A stretch of DNA of 64,000 nucleotides from Plotosus lineatus (Eukaryota; Chordata; Actinopteri; Siluriformes; Plotosidae). The notes under the pieces are model-generated. The model saw only the letters and a list, made by a program, of their open reading frames with translations, was not told the DNA's origin and searched no databases. Positions 10,330 through 21,136 of this stretch are shown here, piece after piece. Position numbers and translations under genes: made by a program. The stretch spans positions 30,228,249 to 30,292,248 of the forward strand of contig CM045735.1 of the NCBI GenBank assembly GCA_024760905.1, read 5' to 3'. How positions within the stretch are numbered: the stretch's first letter is position 1; every line of letters begins with the position of its first letter.

Positions 10330-11111
10330 AGTAAAACCTCCGCTGACGAACGCTTAAGCTCACGAACTTTTCGCCTCAAGAACATTAAATTTGCGAGCAT
10401 ATTGTCTCTGTTGACGAACTAGTTTTCGGCGGACGAATCAAACCACACGGTCGAACAGCGCCACGGTGGCGGCCACGAGAAGCTGACGACGCCACGGCGG
10501 CGTCACAGTTCGTCACACCCCTTTCTTTGAGTGCGGAAGTGGTTTGGTGTTTGCTAGACATTTTGGACCATATTGAGTGTACTTTTGCTATTATGGGACC
10601 GAAAAAGACCCCACCACAGGCGGAGATCATTGAAAAACACGAACGAGGTGTGCGTTTGTGTGACTCAGCGTCCCAGTACCAGTACGCTAAGTCTACCACC
10701 ATCCTTAAGAACAACGAAGCTATTAAGGGTGCGTGTGTGGCTAAGGGTGTTTCCAAACAGTAGGCGTATCCAAACTCTCCTTCCAAACAATAAGTCCCTC
10801 CCTCCCTCCTCCTCCCACTCCATTACATCAAGCCATCAACTACCATCACAAAGGTAAATAAAACGACTTTGTTATACAGTACAGTTTATTTCTTTAATTA
10901 CAATACAATAGCACATTTATTATACATAAAATAAGGTATATTTTTGTGTAGTTTTAAGGCTTATTTAGTAGAAAATTATGTTTTATGGGGACCTGGGAAC
11001 GGATTATTCTCATTTTAATGGTTTATGGGAAATAAATGTTCGGAAGACAAACTTTTCGCCTCACACACACTTTCTGGGAACCAATTATGTTCGTGAGCAG
11101 AGGTATCACTG
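10329..11111 (+). mobile_element. Tigger/pogo-like element, family A, two-ended
   Basis: Left end CAGTAAAACCTCCGCTGACG; right end CGTGAGCAGAGGTATCACTG. TA follows on the right; a CA microsatellite precedes. It encodes a remnant of a Tigger transposase start at 10594-10763 (MGPKKTPPQAEIIEKHERGV, then TTILKNNEAIKGACVAK), a CENP-B/HTH-like stretch without the DDE domain. Length 783 bp. Confidence 0.75.
10594..10763 (+). pseudogene. Tigger transposase N-terminal remnant
   Basis: The ATG-initiated frame of about 56 codons begins MGPKKTPPQAEIIEKHERGV and contains a TTILKNNEAI segment typical of the CENP-B/Tigger N-terminal helix-turn-helix. It stops before the second DNA-binding half. The same start is present inverted at about 11126-11190. 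Not a host gene. Confidence 0.55.
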
Positions 11112-11125
11112 TATATACATATATG

Positions 11126-11419
11126 ATCTCCGCCTGTGGTGGGGTCTTTTTTGGTCCCATAATAGCAAAAGTACACTCAATATGGTCCAAAATGTCTATC
11201 AAACACAAACCACATCCGCACTCAAAGAAAGGGGGTGACGAACTGTGACGCCGTGAGCGTGCGTCAGCTTCTCGTGGCCGCCACCGTGGCGCTGTTCGAC
11301 CGCGTGGTTTGGTTCGTCCGCCGAAAACTAGTTCGTCAGCGGAGACTATATGCTCGCAAATTTAATGTTCTTGAGGCGAAAAGTTCGTGAGCTTAAGCGT
11401 TCGTCAGCGGAGGTTTTAC

Positions 11420-11421
<2 letters not shown>
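11126..11421 (-). mobile_element. Tigger-A fragment, inverted relative to its neighbour
   Basis: It is the reverse complement of about the first 300 bp of the element at 10329, ending AGCGGAGGTTTTACTG next to a (GT)(TA) run. Its inner break is at TGATCTCCGCC. The two copies form a palindrome with about 490 bp between arms. Confidence 0.85.
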
Positions 11422-11465
<44 letters not shown>

Positions 11466-11470
<5 letters not shown>

Positions 11471-11543
11471 GATAAATTCGCCGATTATCTTAATTCGTGG
11501 GAGGGGCCAGAACCAAACCCCCACGAATAACGAGGGCCTACTG
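11466..11543. mobile_element. Tigger-E right-end fragment
   Basis: GATTATCTTAATTCGTGGGA to CGAGGGCCTACTG followed by TA. It matches the right end of the element at 29185-31012. Preceded by a (TA)n run (11421-11465). Confidence 0.7.
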
Positions 11544-11946
11544 TAACTGATTTAAAGCTGTATTTAAAGCATATCTACATAGGGAGCATATTCCCTTTCA
11601 CGGAAGCCACCAGCTTGAACCCTCATGTTTCTATAGCAGTCCAGGGCCATATTGCCTTCGAAGGGCAGGGGTAGGGAATTAACTTTCAGTTGGTTGCAGT
11701 CTGAAACGTCACCACACGATGCCGCAAGACACATCTTAAATCTTACACACTGCACCTTTTGGCCTTTAAAACTCTAGAACATGCACAAGAGATGTACATT
11801 TCCATTCAGGAAACTCTAGTAGAAAATGTGAAGGGCTCTGTCAGGACAACACTCAAATGCAGTGTGAAAGATACATTGTTTTGTCATGCACAAAAAAGAA
11901 CAGAAGTTTCAGATAAGTGGATTATGATTGGACGAGAGACACTCAC
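11544..11946. other. SCAMP1 intron 5, start of
   Basis: Sequence immediately 3' of SCAMP1 exon 5 on the minus strand. No repeat or further exon recognised. Confidence 0.6.
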
Positions 11947-12075
11947 ACATCCACAGGTAGTACATTATCTTAACTGTCTTCTGAAACTCCACTGGGATAT
12001 CCACTGATATATCATGGTAGAAACAGGGCCCCACAGGAAATTTTTCAGGCAGCGGCGGCCAGTTGTTTTTCCTCC
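11947..12075 (-). CDS. scamp1: SCAMP1 exon 5 (start of membrane core)
   Basis: Encodes residues 120-161 ([20 protein letters not shown] to [15 protein letters not shown]), the conserved cytoplasmic stretch that runs into the first transmembrane segment of SCAMP proteins. The acceptor is CTCAG before GGAGG and the donor is T|GTGAGT. It enters in phase 1 (completing a Gly codon with exon 4) and leaves in phase 1, like vertebrate SCAMP1. The following membrane-spanning exons are not seen between 1 and 11946. The match to SCAMP1 ([13 protein letters not shown]) is closer than to SCAMP2 or SCAMP3. Confidence 0.95.
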
Positions 12076-12407
12076 CTGAGGAAGTGGAAGGGGTAAATCG
12101 TTCAAACATAGACATCACTTTAATATCAAAGTCAATTTTCTCACCAAAATTTCAGGGGAGGGGGGTTTGATGGATCACTAAAGATTTTAAGAAATTAAGT
12201 TCTGATTTTCATTTAGTTCACACAACTTTAATTTGCATTTAATTAGACTTCCCCCTCTCATCAAGTCAATGAAATAAGCTATACCTGGAAGAAAAGGTAC
12301 AAAAAAAAAAAAAGAGGAAAACCCCAATCTTGCCAAGTTACTCTGAATTAACTCAAGATTTTGCATTAAGTTCATAGCACATATTGAAATATTTTATGTG
12401 GTTGCAC

Positions 12408-12519
12408 CTCCAGACGCATTGAGTGACTGCATTTCCCTCTCTCTGCGGTCGAGCTCTGCAGCTTTCCTCTCCAACTCCTCCTGCCTCCTCAGCAATTCGG
12501 CCTGGGCCCGTGCCTGATC
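12408..12519 (-). CDS. scamp1: SCAMP1 exon 4 (coiled coil)
   Basis: Encodes residues 82-118 plus the first base of Gly119: [20 protein letters not shown] and then [17 protein letters not shown]. This is the charged heptad region forming the cytoplasmic coiled coil of SCAMPs. The acceptor is TTGCAG|GAT and the donor GGAG|GTGCAA. The intron to exon 5 is only 332 bp. Frame and phase join exactly to exons 3 and 5. Confidence 0.95.
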
Positions 12520-12679
12520 CTGCAATACACACACCATGTTAAAATGCCTCCCTTTTCAAGATGAGAAATGAAAGCACACTTTGTGCTATTTACATTCACA
12601 ACAAATTGGGTTGTTGTAGCATGTCAATAAATTATGCTGAACCAACTGGTTTCCCTCACACGTGTGAAGGAAATCTAAT

Positions 12680-12752
<73 letters not shown>
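12680..12752. repeat. (CA)n(TA)n microsatellite
   Basis: Long TA run directly preceding the left end of a Tigger-B element. Confidence 0.9.
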
Positions 12753-12754
<2 letters not shown>

Positions 12755-13562
12755 CAGACACTCCCCGACTTACGTTTTTAATTGGGTCCGGACAGCCGAA
12801 CGCAAGTTGAAAGTGAACGCAAGTTGTTACAGTGACGTATGACTCTCATACTGTACTATACATCCATAAATACCATTACCAAATCTCATAAAACACCCCT
12901 AAATCAATTATTATAAACATAATATTGTAAAATGATATCAAATAATATCAACATTAATTTCAAATAAGTCACTTATGTATACCGAGTTACTTTACATGAA
13001 GCTTAAAAAAGCCAATCAACGCTTACATTATGTGAAGCACTCAATACCGAAAGTATTGTTCTTGCTGTGGGTTATACAGACTTTCGGTCTTTCAAGTGCA
13101 CAAGAGTGCCGTTGAAGTCGTTTAGAACACAGCCTGCACTGATGTAAAATCCCAGCAAAGCGGAGAGTTCTTTCTTTTGTGTAAGTAAGTAAGTAAACTT
13201 AATTCAAGAGATGCATACAAAGAACAAGTACAAATCCTAATGAATATTAATATAAAAATAAGTATACGCTCTTTGGATTCTGTTAAAAGATAATAAATAT
13301 CTGTAATTGTTCTGTAATTTGTGGATTCGGGTTTTCATTCATATTACAACTCTCTTCGCTGAACTGAGTATGCATGGTAGATTGTGCTGGTCTATTAATT
13401 CATCTCTGTGCAGAAGGCTGTTCAAATTCCCATTTGTTCAAATTCCAAATCCGCTTTTCACATTACAAATAATGTAAACGGTTTTAATCCGTTCCAAGAC
13501 ACTAGAAAACTACCTTTTTTAAACACAATGTTATTTCATAATGTTGTTTATATATCAAATAG
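12755..13562. mobile_element. Tigger/pogo-like element, family B, degenerate
   Basis: It starts CAGACACTCCCCGACTTACG after TA (12753-12754) and shares GAACGCAAGTTGAAAGTGAA and CCATAAATACCATTACC with other B copies (21137-21905, 46864-47811). The right boundary is not clear; it runs into a second B copy. Confidence 0.6.
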
Positions 13563-13564
13563 TA

Positions 13565-14227
13565 CTGACGCTCCCCAACTTACGTTTTAGTTAGGTTCCG
13601 AAAGTAAGGTGAAAAAAAAAAACAAGATTTTACTGTATGTTCTAGTGACTTATGACGTTGATACTGTATTATATAATCCATAAATACCATTACCGTATCT
13701 CATAAAACACCCCTAAATCAATTATAAAACATAAAATTGTAAAATAATAAACATTAATTTCAAATTAATTAAATTCATGTCAAATAATTTCAAATAGATA
13801 AATTTTAATCAAATTCACGAATTAAATATCAAATACAGTATCAAATATAACCTTTAACATGCTCTGTGATGCGATCTTTCTGCTTGTAAATGGCTCCGAT
13901 GGTTGACGGAGCCATTTTGAAGAAATGTGCAATAGCCGCATGTTTTTCACCAGCATCGATTTACTTGATAATAGCCATCTTCATTTCTAACAAGATGGCT
14001 TGCCACCTTTTCTGATTACCACAATCACTAGTCGGCTTACGCTTCTGACCAACCGTATTTGCTTAGGGTTACAAAAATACACAAAACAGTGTAAACACAA
14101 AGATCCCTCTGAACACAAGGGTAACAGCAGTGAATTGGGAAGAAGGAGGGCATGTTAAGTCTGTCGTTTGTAAACAATGGACATAGCGTCATGCGTAAGT
14201 AGCGTATTATGTCAGCGTACTACGTAG
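13565..14227. mobile_element. Tigger-B element, second tandem copy
   Basis: Begins CTGACGCTCCCCAACTTACG after TA. On the minus strand near 13880-14060 it holds the damaged N-terminal transposase region (a MVGQKRK...DGGNQKK-like start, read in reverse). It ends at GTACTACGTAG, where a hAT element has inserted. Confidence 0.65.
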
Positions 14228-14500
14228 GGATGTCATTGACAATCGGAATATCGCTGATATAATTATGTCGATCGATAATCGATACCTATAAAAGGGATAT
14301 CGATACTTCTAACGTTATAGCTTCCTCCGTTCATTACAGCATCTGTAGTAAATGCCATTTTCGATGACACCCCGAGTAAATGGTACGTCCCGCCTTTCTG
14401 TATGGTAAACGGTATGTCCCGCCTCTCTGTATGGTAAATGGTACGTCCCTGCTTCTAGTGTGCCGTCAGAGCGCAAGGTAATCCAAAATACACAAAACTC
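14228..14500 (+). mobile_element. hAT element fragment
   Basis: GGATGTCATTGACAATCGGA to AGGGATATCGATACTTCTAA matches the left end of the hAT element at 16226-17004. The text breaks off after GTGCCGTCAGAGCGC, the start of the hAT C-terminal dimerisation motif. Confidence 0.6.
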
Positions 14501-14807
14501 TGAAACAAGCAAGTATGCATATTTACAAATGTCTTAATGAAGGTTTATTTGATTTAGATTCAGTTCATTATGTTTTCCATTTTTGTACCCCATCACTGAT
14601 GCAAATGAGAATAAGTTTCCAGAGATTTGAATAAATTAATGCATTAATTAAATCCCTCTGGTCATTCCCTTTTCACAAGATGCTCAAATCTCCACTCTGG
14701 CCCTGATGAATTATCCATCCCACCATATGTCTCTGATGGCTGAGGGGTGGTACTATGTGCTGGCTGAGGTGATATTCAATATTCATGTACATTCTGTATT
14801 ACAATAT

Positions 14808-15139
14808 CTCGGGGCAGTGGTGGTCTACTGGTATAGGGAGCTGGATCACTGATCCTAAGGTTGGGAGTTCGAGTCCTACTCTCCTCAAGGTTGCCTCCAG
14901 TGCAGCTAACTGGGTTATCAAAGGCCGGCCATGTCTCTCACTGTCTATGGTGAGAGGCATGTAAAAAACCATTGCTGACTTTCGTAAAGAGTTGCTGCAA
15001 AGCAGTCAGTGTGTTTCTGCCCCTTGCTAAAGGGTTGTATCAGGAAGGGCATCCGACGTAAAAACCTATGCCAAATCAAACGTGCGAATCATTCGCTGTG
15101 GGGACCCCTGATAAAGGGAAAAGGCCGAAAGGAAATATC
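14808..15139 (+). repeat. tRNA-derived SINE, family S2, full-length
   Basis: The head is GGGGCAGTGGTGGTCTACTG with B box GGGAGTTCGAGTCC. The body has GGCCATGTCTCTCACTGTCT, then AAGGGCATCCGACGTAAAAA, and the tail GCTGTGGGGACCCCTGATAA with GGCCGAAAGG. Flanks are near-identical: CTGTATTACAATATC (about 14793) and CTGCATTACAATATC (about 15144). The best 5'-complete copy of the commonest SINE in the window. Confidence 0.85.
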
Positions 15140-15245
15140 ACTCTGCATTACAATATCATCATTAGAATAAATGACACTAACATATTACTTTGAATCACTC
15201 CAGTGACATTTGATAAATAACGATTGCTGAAAATTAAACAATTTA

Positions 15246-15455
15246 AAAGGGTGGCACACTGGTCCATCGGGGTTGGGTGCTTTTGTATGGGGTTTGCATG
15301 CTCTCTTTGTGCTCTCTTTCCCACCATCCAAAAACATGCTCAATAAGCCAAGTGGCTGTATGAGATTGCCTGTTGGTGTGGGTGGCAAGCTGCTCAGGGT
15401 GTACCCTGATTTCACCAAGTGGTGACTAAGTAACAGTCCAGCCACCCCACATCTC
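15246..15455 (+). repeat. SINE-like repeat, family S4, diverged
   Basis: Contains GGTTTGCATGCTCT, CATCCAAAAACATGCTCA and GGTGTACCCTGATTTCACC, the order found in the fish repeat whose other copies are at 20310-20510, 24290-24575, 31195-31480 and 58005-58290. Confidence 0.55.
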
Positions 15456-16137
15456 TAATAGGTGTAAGCAGTTCGAGAAATGTGCGGGTTCAGTTAAGAT
15501 GATGACACAGTCGGAAGAATAAGTGAAAAGACAGTGTGCGACGGTAAATAAACAGTAGGAAAAATAAAGGGGGGGGGGGGATCTTATTACACTATACACC
15601 ACTACTATATTCTCATAAGAAGACACCAATGGAGTGCTTTCCTGCATCCTCAAGAGGTGTGTGTGAGAGAGAGAATCGCATGCATTTTATTCATTTATAT
15701 AAAATACTGAAACAGACTGTATTATCACGATAAATAATGCTACTATATGACCCTAAATGGTGGAACAAATCCCACTGCAGGGTCACTGTTCGTTCTGGTT
15801 CTATTGTTCATTTGTACTTCAGCTAAAAACAAAAATCTTCCCAACAATAAGCCTTTAAAATACCACCACCACCACCCCATGCTCTGCTCCTGTTTTCTTT
15901 GATTTCTGTCACAGCTGTGTTCATATTCGCGCTCAATTTGACACATCAAACCAATCTGGCCATTCTCCTTTGACAGACATTTCATATCAACGAGGTGTTT
16001 CTGTTTGCAGAAATACCACTCACTGAGTATTTTTTGTTTGTTTGTTTTTCTCCACACCATTCTGTATAAACGCTAGAGATATTATTGTATGCATTTTAAT
16101 AAAGGTTTATGATATAAAAAACTGAAACTAAGTAATA
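15456..16137. other. SCAMP1 intron 3, unique-looking
   Basis: Holds a short poly-G run near 15571-15580 and a purine/pyrimidine-biased stretch. No gene or element recognised. Confidence 0.45.
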
Positions 16138-17273
16138 CAGGGATACCTCACTTTCCGTGGTTAATTGGAACCGAGATCCCCACGTGACCATCAAAATCTG
16201 CGAAGTAGGATCCCCCTCAACCCAAGGGATGTCATTGATGATCGGAATATCGCCGATATAATTGTCGATCTATAATTGATACCTATAAAAGGGATATCGA
16301 TACTTCTAACGTTATATAAAACTCATCTCATTAAATTTCATACAAAGCTGTTTTGATTTAAATAACACGAGAGCAAGCGCTATCTTTGAATAAATAAAAT
16401 AATGTATGAAAACATGTTATATAGTTTCAGTCGAAAAACAGCTTAGCGTAATGCCGAGTGTTAGTCCAAGCTTCCTGTGTTCATGACCGCGTCTGTAGTA
16501 AATGCCATTTTCAGTGACACTCCTAGTAAATGGTACATCCCTGCTTCTAGTGTGCCGTCAGAGCGCGTGTTCTCAACTGCACGGAACATTTTGAACAAGA
16601 GATACTTTTCACCGGATAATGCAGATATGTGAATCTTCTTGCATCATAATTATAAATTGTAAAAATGCATATCTCTTAAAATTTTCAATTGATAAGGGTT
16701 TGGAGAATAGAAAAAACTTGTTTGAAATTAACTAGGAAACAAGTGTTTATAGATTTGTTAAATACAAAAGGTGTTCATTAAAATCTTGATGGAAAACTAT
16801 TTCCTGCCTTTTATTTCAGATTTGGCTTTGTAATTGGTCACTATTATAAAATATTCAACGCATTATAAAAACTACTGTAATATATATATGTCTGTTCTAT
16901 TTAATGCATTTATGGAACAGTACAGCAATATTCTAATGTATTGATACATCATAATTTTTTTTTATCAATATATCGATACCAATAGTAGGTTTTCAATGAC
17001 ACCCCTACCCAACCCCCCATGACTGACATATACATAAGTGTATATAATATCAATAAATACATATTCAACCACAGATGCAACAATGTAACGAGTTTTGATG
17101 GGAAATTTTAGGTTGTTTTTTGCATAATTGGCCTTGTTTTTGTGGCATTTCCCTGAACTTTTTCTCCTATTCTGCCTTAAATTTCCTTATTTTTGAATAT
17201 TTATTTATTTTTAAAAAAAACGCAATGCACTGAAGCCGCGTGAATTGAAGCGCGAAGTAGCGAGGGATCCCTG
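16138..17273. mobile_element. Tigger/pogo-like element, family D, two-ended
   Basis: Ends CAGGGATACCTCACTTTCCG and GCGAAGTAGCGAGGGATCCCTG are inverted and flanked by TA (16136-16137, 17274-17275). A hAT element occupies its middle; without it the Tigger body is only about 350 bp. A shorter copy is at 26078-26530. Confidence 0.8.
16226..17004 (+). mobile_element. hAT element nested in Tigger-D
   Basis: The ends GGGATGTCATTG and CAATGACACCC are inverted. Flanks CAACCCAA (16218-16225) and CTACCCAA (17005-17012) agree at 7 of 8 bases. Around 16545-16650 the plus strand reads ASSVPSERVFSTARNILNKR and continues SPDNADM-stop-IFLHHN, the C-terminal dimerisation domain of hAT transposases with one in-frame stop. 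The N-terminal zinc finger and catalytic region are deleted. Confidence 0.75.
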
Positions 17274-17275
17274 TA

Positions 17276-17725
17276 ATTACAATTTCACATGAACGAACTT
17301 CAAGCATCCTCACTCTCTTTCTCATGATATTGGCACAAGCCTTGAGTGGTGTGCAAACTGACAATCATTAAACAGATGTAATATTTGGTTACACAAGGAA
17401 CATGGGATGCTACAAGAGAAATGGCATTGGGAGAAAATGAGCACTTTCCCCACAGGTCTGAAATACACTTGAGGTAACTGGTGGAATGGATCACATCACC
17501 TACTGGCACAATACAGATTGCTACACATGACTTCAGATTATACCAAAATCTGTTTTTCTCGTGCTGTTCTGTGAGTCAGTCATGTTAATTGTCTGTGACA
17601 AAAGCTGACTTTAGAATAGACCCTTTTCTTTTTATTTCATTTTTAATTTCAGGAAAAACCACCAACTAGAATAAATGTCCTTTCAATAATCAGTAAAATA
17701 GTTCAGGAGAAAAAAGCAGCCAATG
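17276..17725. other. SCAMP1 intron 3, nothing recognised
   Basis: AT-rich sequence without identifiable gene or element ends. Confidence 0.45.
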
Positions 17726-17729
17726 TTAA

Positions 17730-18456
17730 AGCCCTGGTCACACAGCGTTTTACGGCTTAATCACGTACAAAAAGTTCTGAAAATCTGGTGGACGTGGTCG
17801 TAAGTGATAACTTTTGGTCAATTTTGGCTTGGCCATGCTTTGTACGTGGTAAGGCCGTCGGCAGCTGTTCCACTGCTAAAACAGTGCCTCAGCACAGCTT
17901 CTGTTGGTGTTGGAGCATGAAGATGAGGACATCACAGCATTGAGAGTTCATGTTCACGTCTCGACATCTAGACTGCAAGTGCCGAGGTCTCAGAAAATGA
18001 CGGTATTTTATATGCACTGAATCAGAAGTGATACAGAAGTGATTAGGCAGTGATCAGTCGTATTTAGAACGTGATCAAGACGTTGAACGGGTTTAGGTCG
18101 TGCTATGTACATGCTATGTACATGGAAAAATCCATTTGTCAGTGATAAGCCGCTATTTCTAGTGATACCAACGTGTAACGCCCGCCCAATGGCCGTTCCA
18201 GACCCATAAACTTTTGCGGCTTATCACGTCTCCCCAAGTTATTATCACTGCCAGAACACCGATTATTACGTGTGTTGCACGTCTTTACCACGTGCTTGTC
18301 CGCTGCCTAAAATTTTGAGCAGTTCAAAAATTTTCCCCACGTCCTGCCACGTCTAAAAATCGACATCAACACGAACAACACCGTCTGCTTCACGGGAAAA
18401 CATTTTTTGACTGGTTTTGGCTGTGATTAAGCCGTAAAACGCGGTGTGACCGACCC
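17730..18456. mobile_element. TTAA-flanked DNA element (piggyBac/Kolobok-type MITE)
   Basis: Flanked by TTAA on both sides (17726-17729, 18457-18460). Inverted termini share GTCACAC-GCGTTTTACGGCTTAATCAC over roughly 30 bp. The 727-bp interior has no transposase but many short CACGT/ACGTG and TACATG repeats. TTAA duplication is typical of piggyBac and Kolobok superfamilies; I cannot choose between them. Confidence 0.75.
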
Positions 18457-19135
18457 TTAAGCTGAATATACTGCCCATGCTCATATGTTCCATGTTGTAC
18501 CATTAATAACATGGATTTCTGTTCAAGTGATGGGCGACTTGACCAATCATCCACTACGAACCTCCGTAAAAGCAATTCTGTGAGTTTGTCATGTTACTAG
18601 ACATGATAAATATCATGTATCAGAATAATGTATTTCTAAAGATTTCTTTATTTTGAAAGGTTTGATAAGCTATTTTATAGTGATTGTTGACAAACTCCTC
18701 AAGCTAACTCAAGCAGACCAAGACAGCAATAGGTTGCATTTGAAAATGATTTTTAGCTCCCAACAGAAGCTGCACATTATGTATTGTTTATTTACAGTTT
18801 TCACTGGACAGAAAGCCTGCATGAGTAAGTTCACATCGACTCTGCCTTCACTGGCTATGGGTTAACTTGGTGTCTGGTCAGTATTACTCAACACACTGCA
18901 CAAAATGAACTGAATACATATGTACCTTTTGAACACATCTCAACCTGATGAAATAATGTAGTACTGAAACATCCCATCTGAGATCAGGTACATAAAACAG
19001 AAGAATGCTGGAATCATGAAAGTCACTACATTTGGATTTCTGTCTTCTTTGATTTCATGAGTTACGACATGAATGATTTATTTCCGGCTGACTTTATAGC
19101 TGTTCCTCTTATGGAATGAGATGACGTGTGTGTAC
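18457..19135. other. SCAMP1 intron 3, proximal part
   Basis: Unique-looking sequence up to the exon 3 donor (CACAG|GTACAC on the minus strand). Confidence 0.5.
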
Positions 19136-19243
19136 CTGTGTTTGCTGTGGCTGTGAATAAGCTGGTGGTTCCTCAGTGGGCTTCATGATGGCTGGCTGTG
19201 TGTTTGCAGTGGGCGGTACTTTGGGACCCGAACCAGGCGGAGC
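19136..19243 (-). CDS. scamp1: SCAMP1 exon 3 (proline-rich linker)
   Basis: Encodes residues 46-81: APPGSGPKVPPTANTQPAIM and then KPTEEPPAYSQPQQTQ. It matches the SCAMP1-specific TQPAIMKPTEE block. Acceptor TGTTAG|GCT, donor CACAG|GTACA, phase 0 on both sides, 108 bp. A PPAY sequence at residues 71-74 is a WW-domain (Nedd4-type) ligand motif. Intron 2 towards exon 2 is only 155 bp. Confidence 0.95.
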
Positions 19244-19398
19244 CTAACATAACAAAAAAGTCTTAATACTGTACAAAAATATAGGTGTCACGTGATATGA
19301 ATGAATAAAGTTGGAAAGCTTTTAAATAATGTAAACTGCACCAACGTAATGCAAATAGTAATTTTATGATGATAATGAGGTAACAGAAAGAGACTTAC

Positions 19399-19476
19399 TG
19401 GTTTTGTATCTGTAAATGGATTGTATTCCTCCAAGCCTGGTGGCGCATTCCGTGTTACTTGTGTCACGGAGGGATC
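19399..19476 (-). CDS. scamp1: SCAMP1 exon 2
   Basis: Encodes residues 20-45 ([20 protein letters not shown] then FTDTKP). The third NPF motif of the N-terminus (residues 38-40) binds EH-domain proteins of the endocytic machinery. Acceptor CTAG|GATCC, donor CCA|GTAAGT, phase 0, 78 bp. It follows a 33.1-kb first intron. Confidence 0.95.
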
Positions 19477-19612
19477 CTAGAGGGGAAAAAAAAAATCCAA
19501 CTTTAAACAGGGATTAAACAAACGAGCCAAGACACACCAGAAACATTACTCACATGTTCAACACCTTACTCAAAGCTATAAAAACTTCCCAGGGTAGTGC
19601 TTGTACGGTCAT

Positions 19613-19880
19613 TATTCAATTCAATTCAGGTTTATTTATATAGAGAATTTTACAATTCACATTGTTGCAAAGCAACTTTACACTGTAAAAGTGGGAGCTA
19701 ACAGAGTATAAAAAGAGTTTAAATACTTTCGACCACCCCTACATATCCCTTATGAGCGACACCCATGGCGATGCTGGCAAAGAAAAACTCTCAGTTGACG
19801 CAAAGAAGAAACCTTGAGCGGAACCGAGCCCAAAAGGGTAACCCATCATCATTACATTACAAACGGTATAATGAACACAT
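19613..19880 (+). repeat. interspersed repeat of fish type
   Basis: TTCAGGTTTATTTATATAGA, then CACATTGTTGCAAAGCAACT, then AAGAAACCTTGAGCGGAACC and AAAGGGTAACCCATCATCAT. This ordered set of motifs is characteristic of a very abundant interspersed repeat in teleost genomes. Named from recognition only. Confidence 0.6.
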
Positions 19881-19892
19881 CTGCAAATACAC

Positions 19893-20280
19893 ATGAGAGT
19901 CGTCTTCTTTTACTTTCAGCTGTTCCCCTCAGGGGTCGCCACAGCGAATCGTCTGCCTCCATCTCACCCTATCCTCTGCATCATCTTCTCTTACACCAAC
20001 TACCTTCATGTCCCCCCTCACCACATCCATAAATCTCCTGTTTGGTCTTCCTCTAGGCCTTCAGCCTGGTATACCAACCTCAGCATTCTACTACCAATAT
20101 ATTCACTATCCCGCCTCTGTACATGTCCAAACCATCTCAATCTAGCCTTTCTGACGATGTCTCCAAAACATCTTACATGTGCTATCCCTCTGATGTGCTC
20201 ATTCCTGATCCGATCCATCCTCGTTACTCCCAAAGAGAACAACAACATTTTCATCTCTGCTACCTCCAGCTGAGAGTCAG
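19893..20280 (-). mobile_element. RTE-type LINE, 5'-truncated copy 2
   Basis: The minus strand encodes the last ~95 residues of the RT protein (VAEMKMLLFSLGVTRMDRIR, then LRWFGHVQRRDSEYIGSRML) and the 3' UTR ending near 19900. About 385 bp survive. Confidence 0.85.
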
Positions 20281-20309
20281 TCATTACATTATTTAATTCA
20301 TTTGCCAAA

Positions 20310-20510
20310 CCACTCAATCTTATAGCAGTTGTGGGGAGGCTGGTGCCTGGGTTAACACAATATACTCTGAATAGCGAGTCAGACCATCACAGGGCCTAAA
20401 CACACACAAACACAGGGGCAATTTGTAACAACCACGTAGCCTAATGTGTATGTCTTTGGACTGTGGGAGTGAAACCAGACAACCTGGAAAAAACTGTGCA
20501 AAAATGAAGA
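20310..20510 (-). repeat. SINE-like repeat S4, partial
   Basis: GGAGGCTGGTGCCTGGGTTA, ATCACAGGGCCTAAACACAC and GTCTTTGGACTGTGGGAG are the S4/L2-tail signature on the minus strand. Confidence 0.6.
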
Positions 20511-21136
20511 ACATGTAAACTTGACAAAATATGGCTTCAAGTCTGTCATGAACCATGATATAGTAATTCTTCCCTCTAAGAGTAAACTCAAACAAACTAA
20601 AACCAGATCAACAAAACCCTCACAGTGTCACAGCTACACACTTTCCCTTTAACTTGACACCTGCCTTTATCTACATAGTTACTAGTAACTGAATGGATAT
20701 TTGGTGAAATATTAAAGAGAAAAGCCTTCCCTGTGGTGCAACTGCAGACATTTCCTTTCAGTGACAGAAAAATAAGGCCAGCCTTAAAAATATCTTTGGT
20801 GGCGGTAACAGCCAATTGAGCCAAAATTGTACATAGAAACCATGCCTGAGCATTAACAGATGCAAAAAATAAAAAGATAACAGCCAGTTGTGGTGAAAAA
20901 AAAATGGGCGTGTCCCCTATCATGTACTAAAAAGTGACTTAATCAAAATCAGCATCAACCACACCTTGTGATTGGTCAATTTCACCAGTTTGGTGAAACA
21001 GCGATTCTCATTGGCCAGTACTGTCTTAACAACAAAAGGTGGAAAGCATGAAGGAAGGGGACAATGCTGAAGCATTAAAAAAAAAAAAAAAAAAAAACTG
21101 TTCTCTGTCATTATTACTGGTCACAACATGAAAATA
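20511..21136. other. SCAMP1 intron 1, nothing recognised
   Basis: Minus-strand frames here have hydrophobic stretches but no known domain, splice context or repeat match. Confidence 0.4.

Noticed and set aside
10111..10422. ORFs with long runs of Cys-Val, Ile-Tyr and His-Thr
   Set aside because: Translations of dinucleotide microsatellites (also at 12561, 38484, 39259, 45486).
20597..20923. 108-codon minus-strand ORF with hydrophobic stretches, considered as a SCAMP membrane exon
   Set aside because: It lies on the wrong side (between exons 1 and 2), has no SCAMP motif and no matching splice sites.
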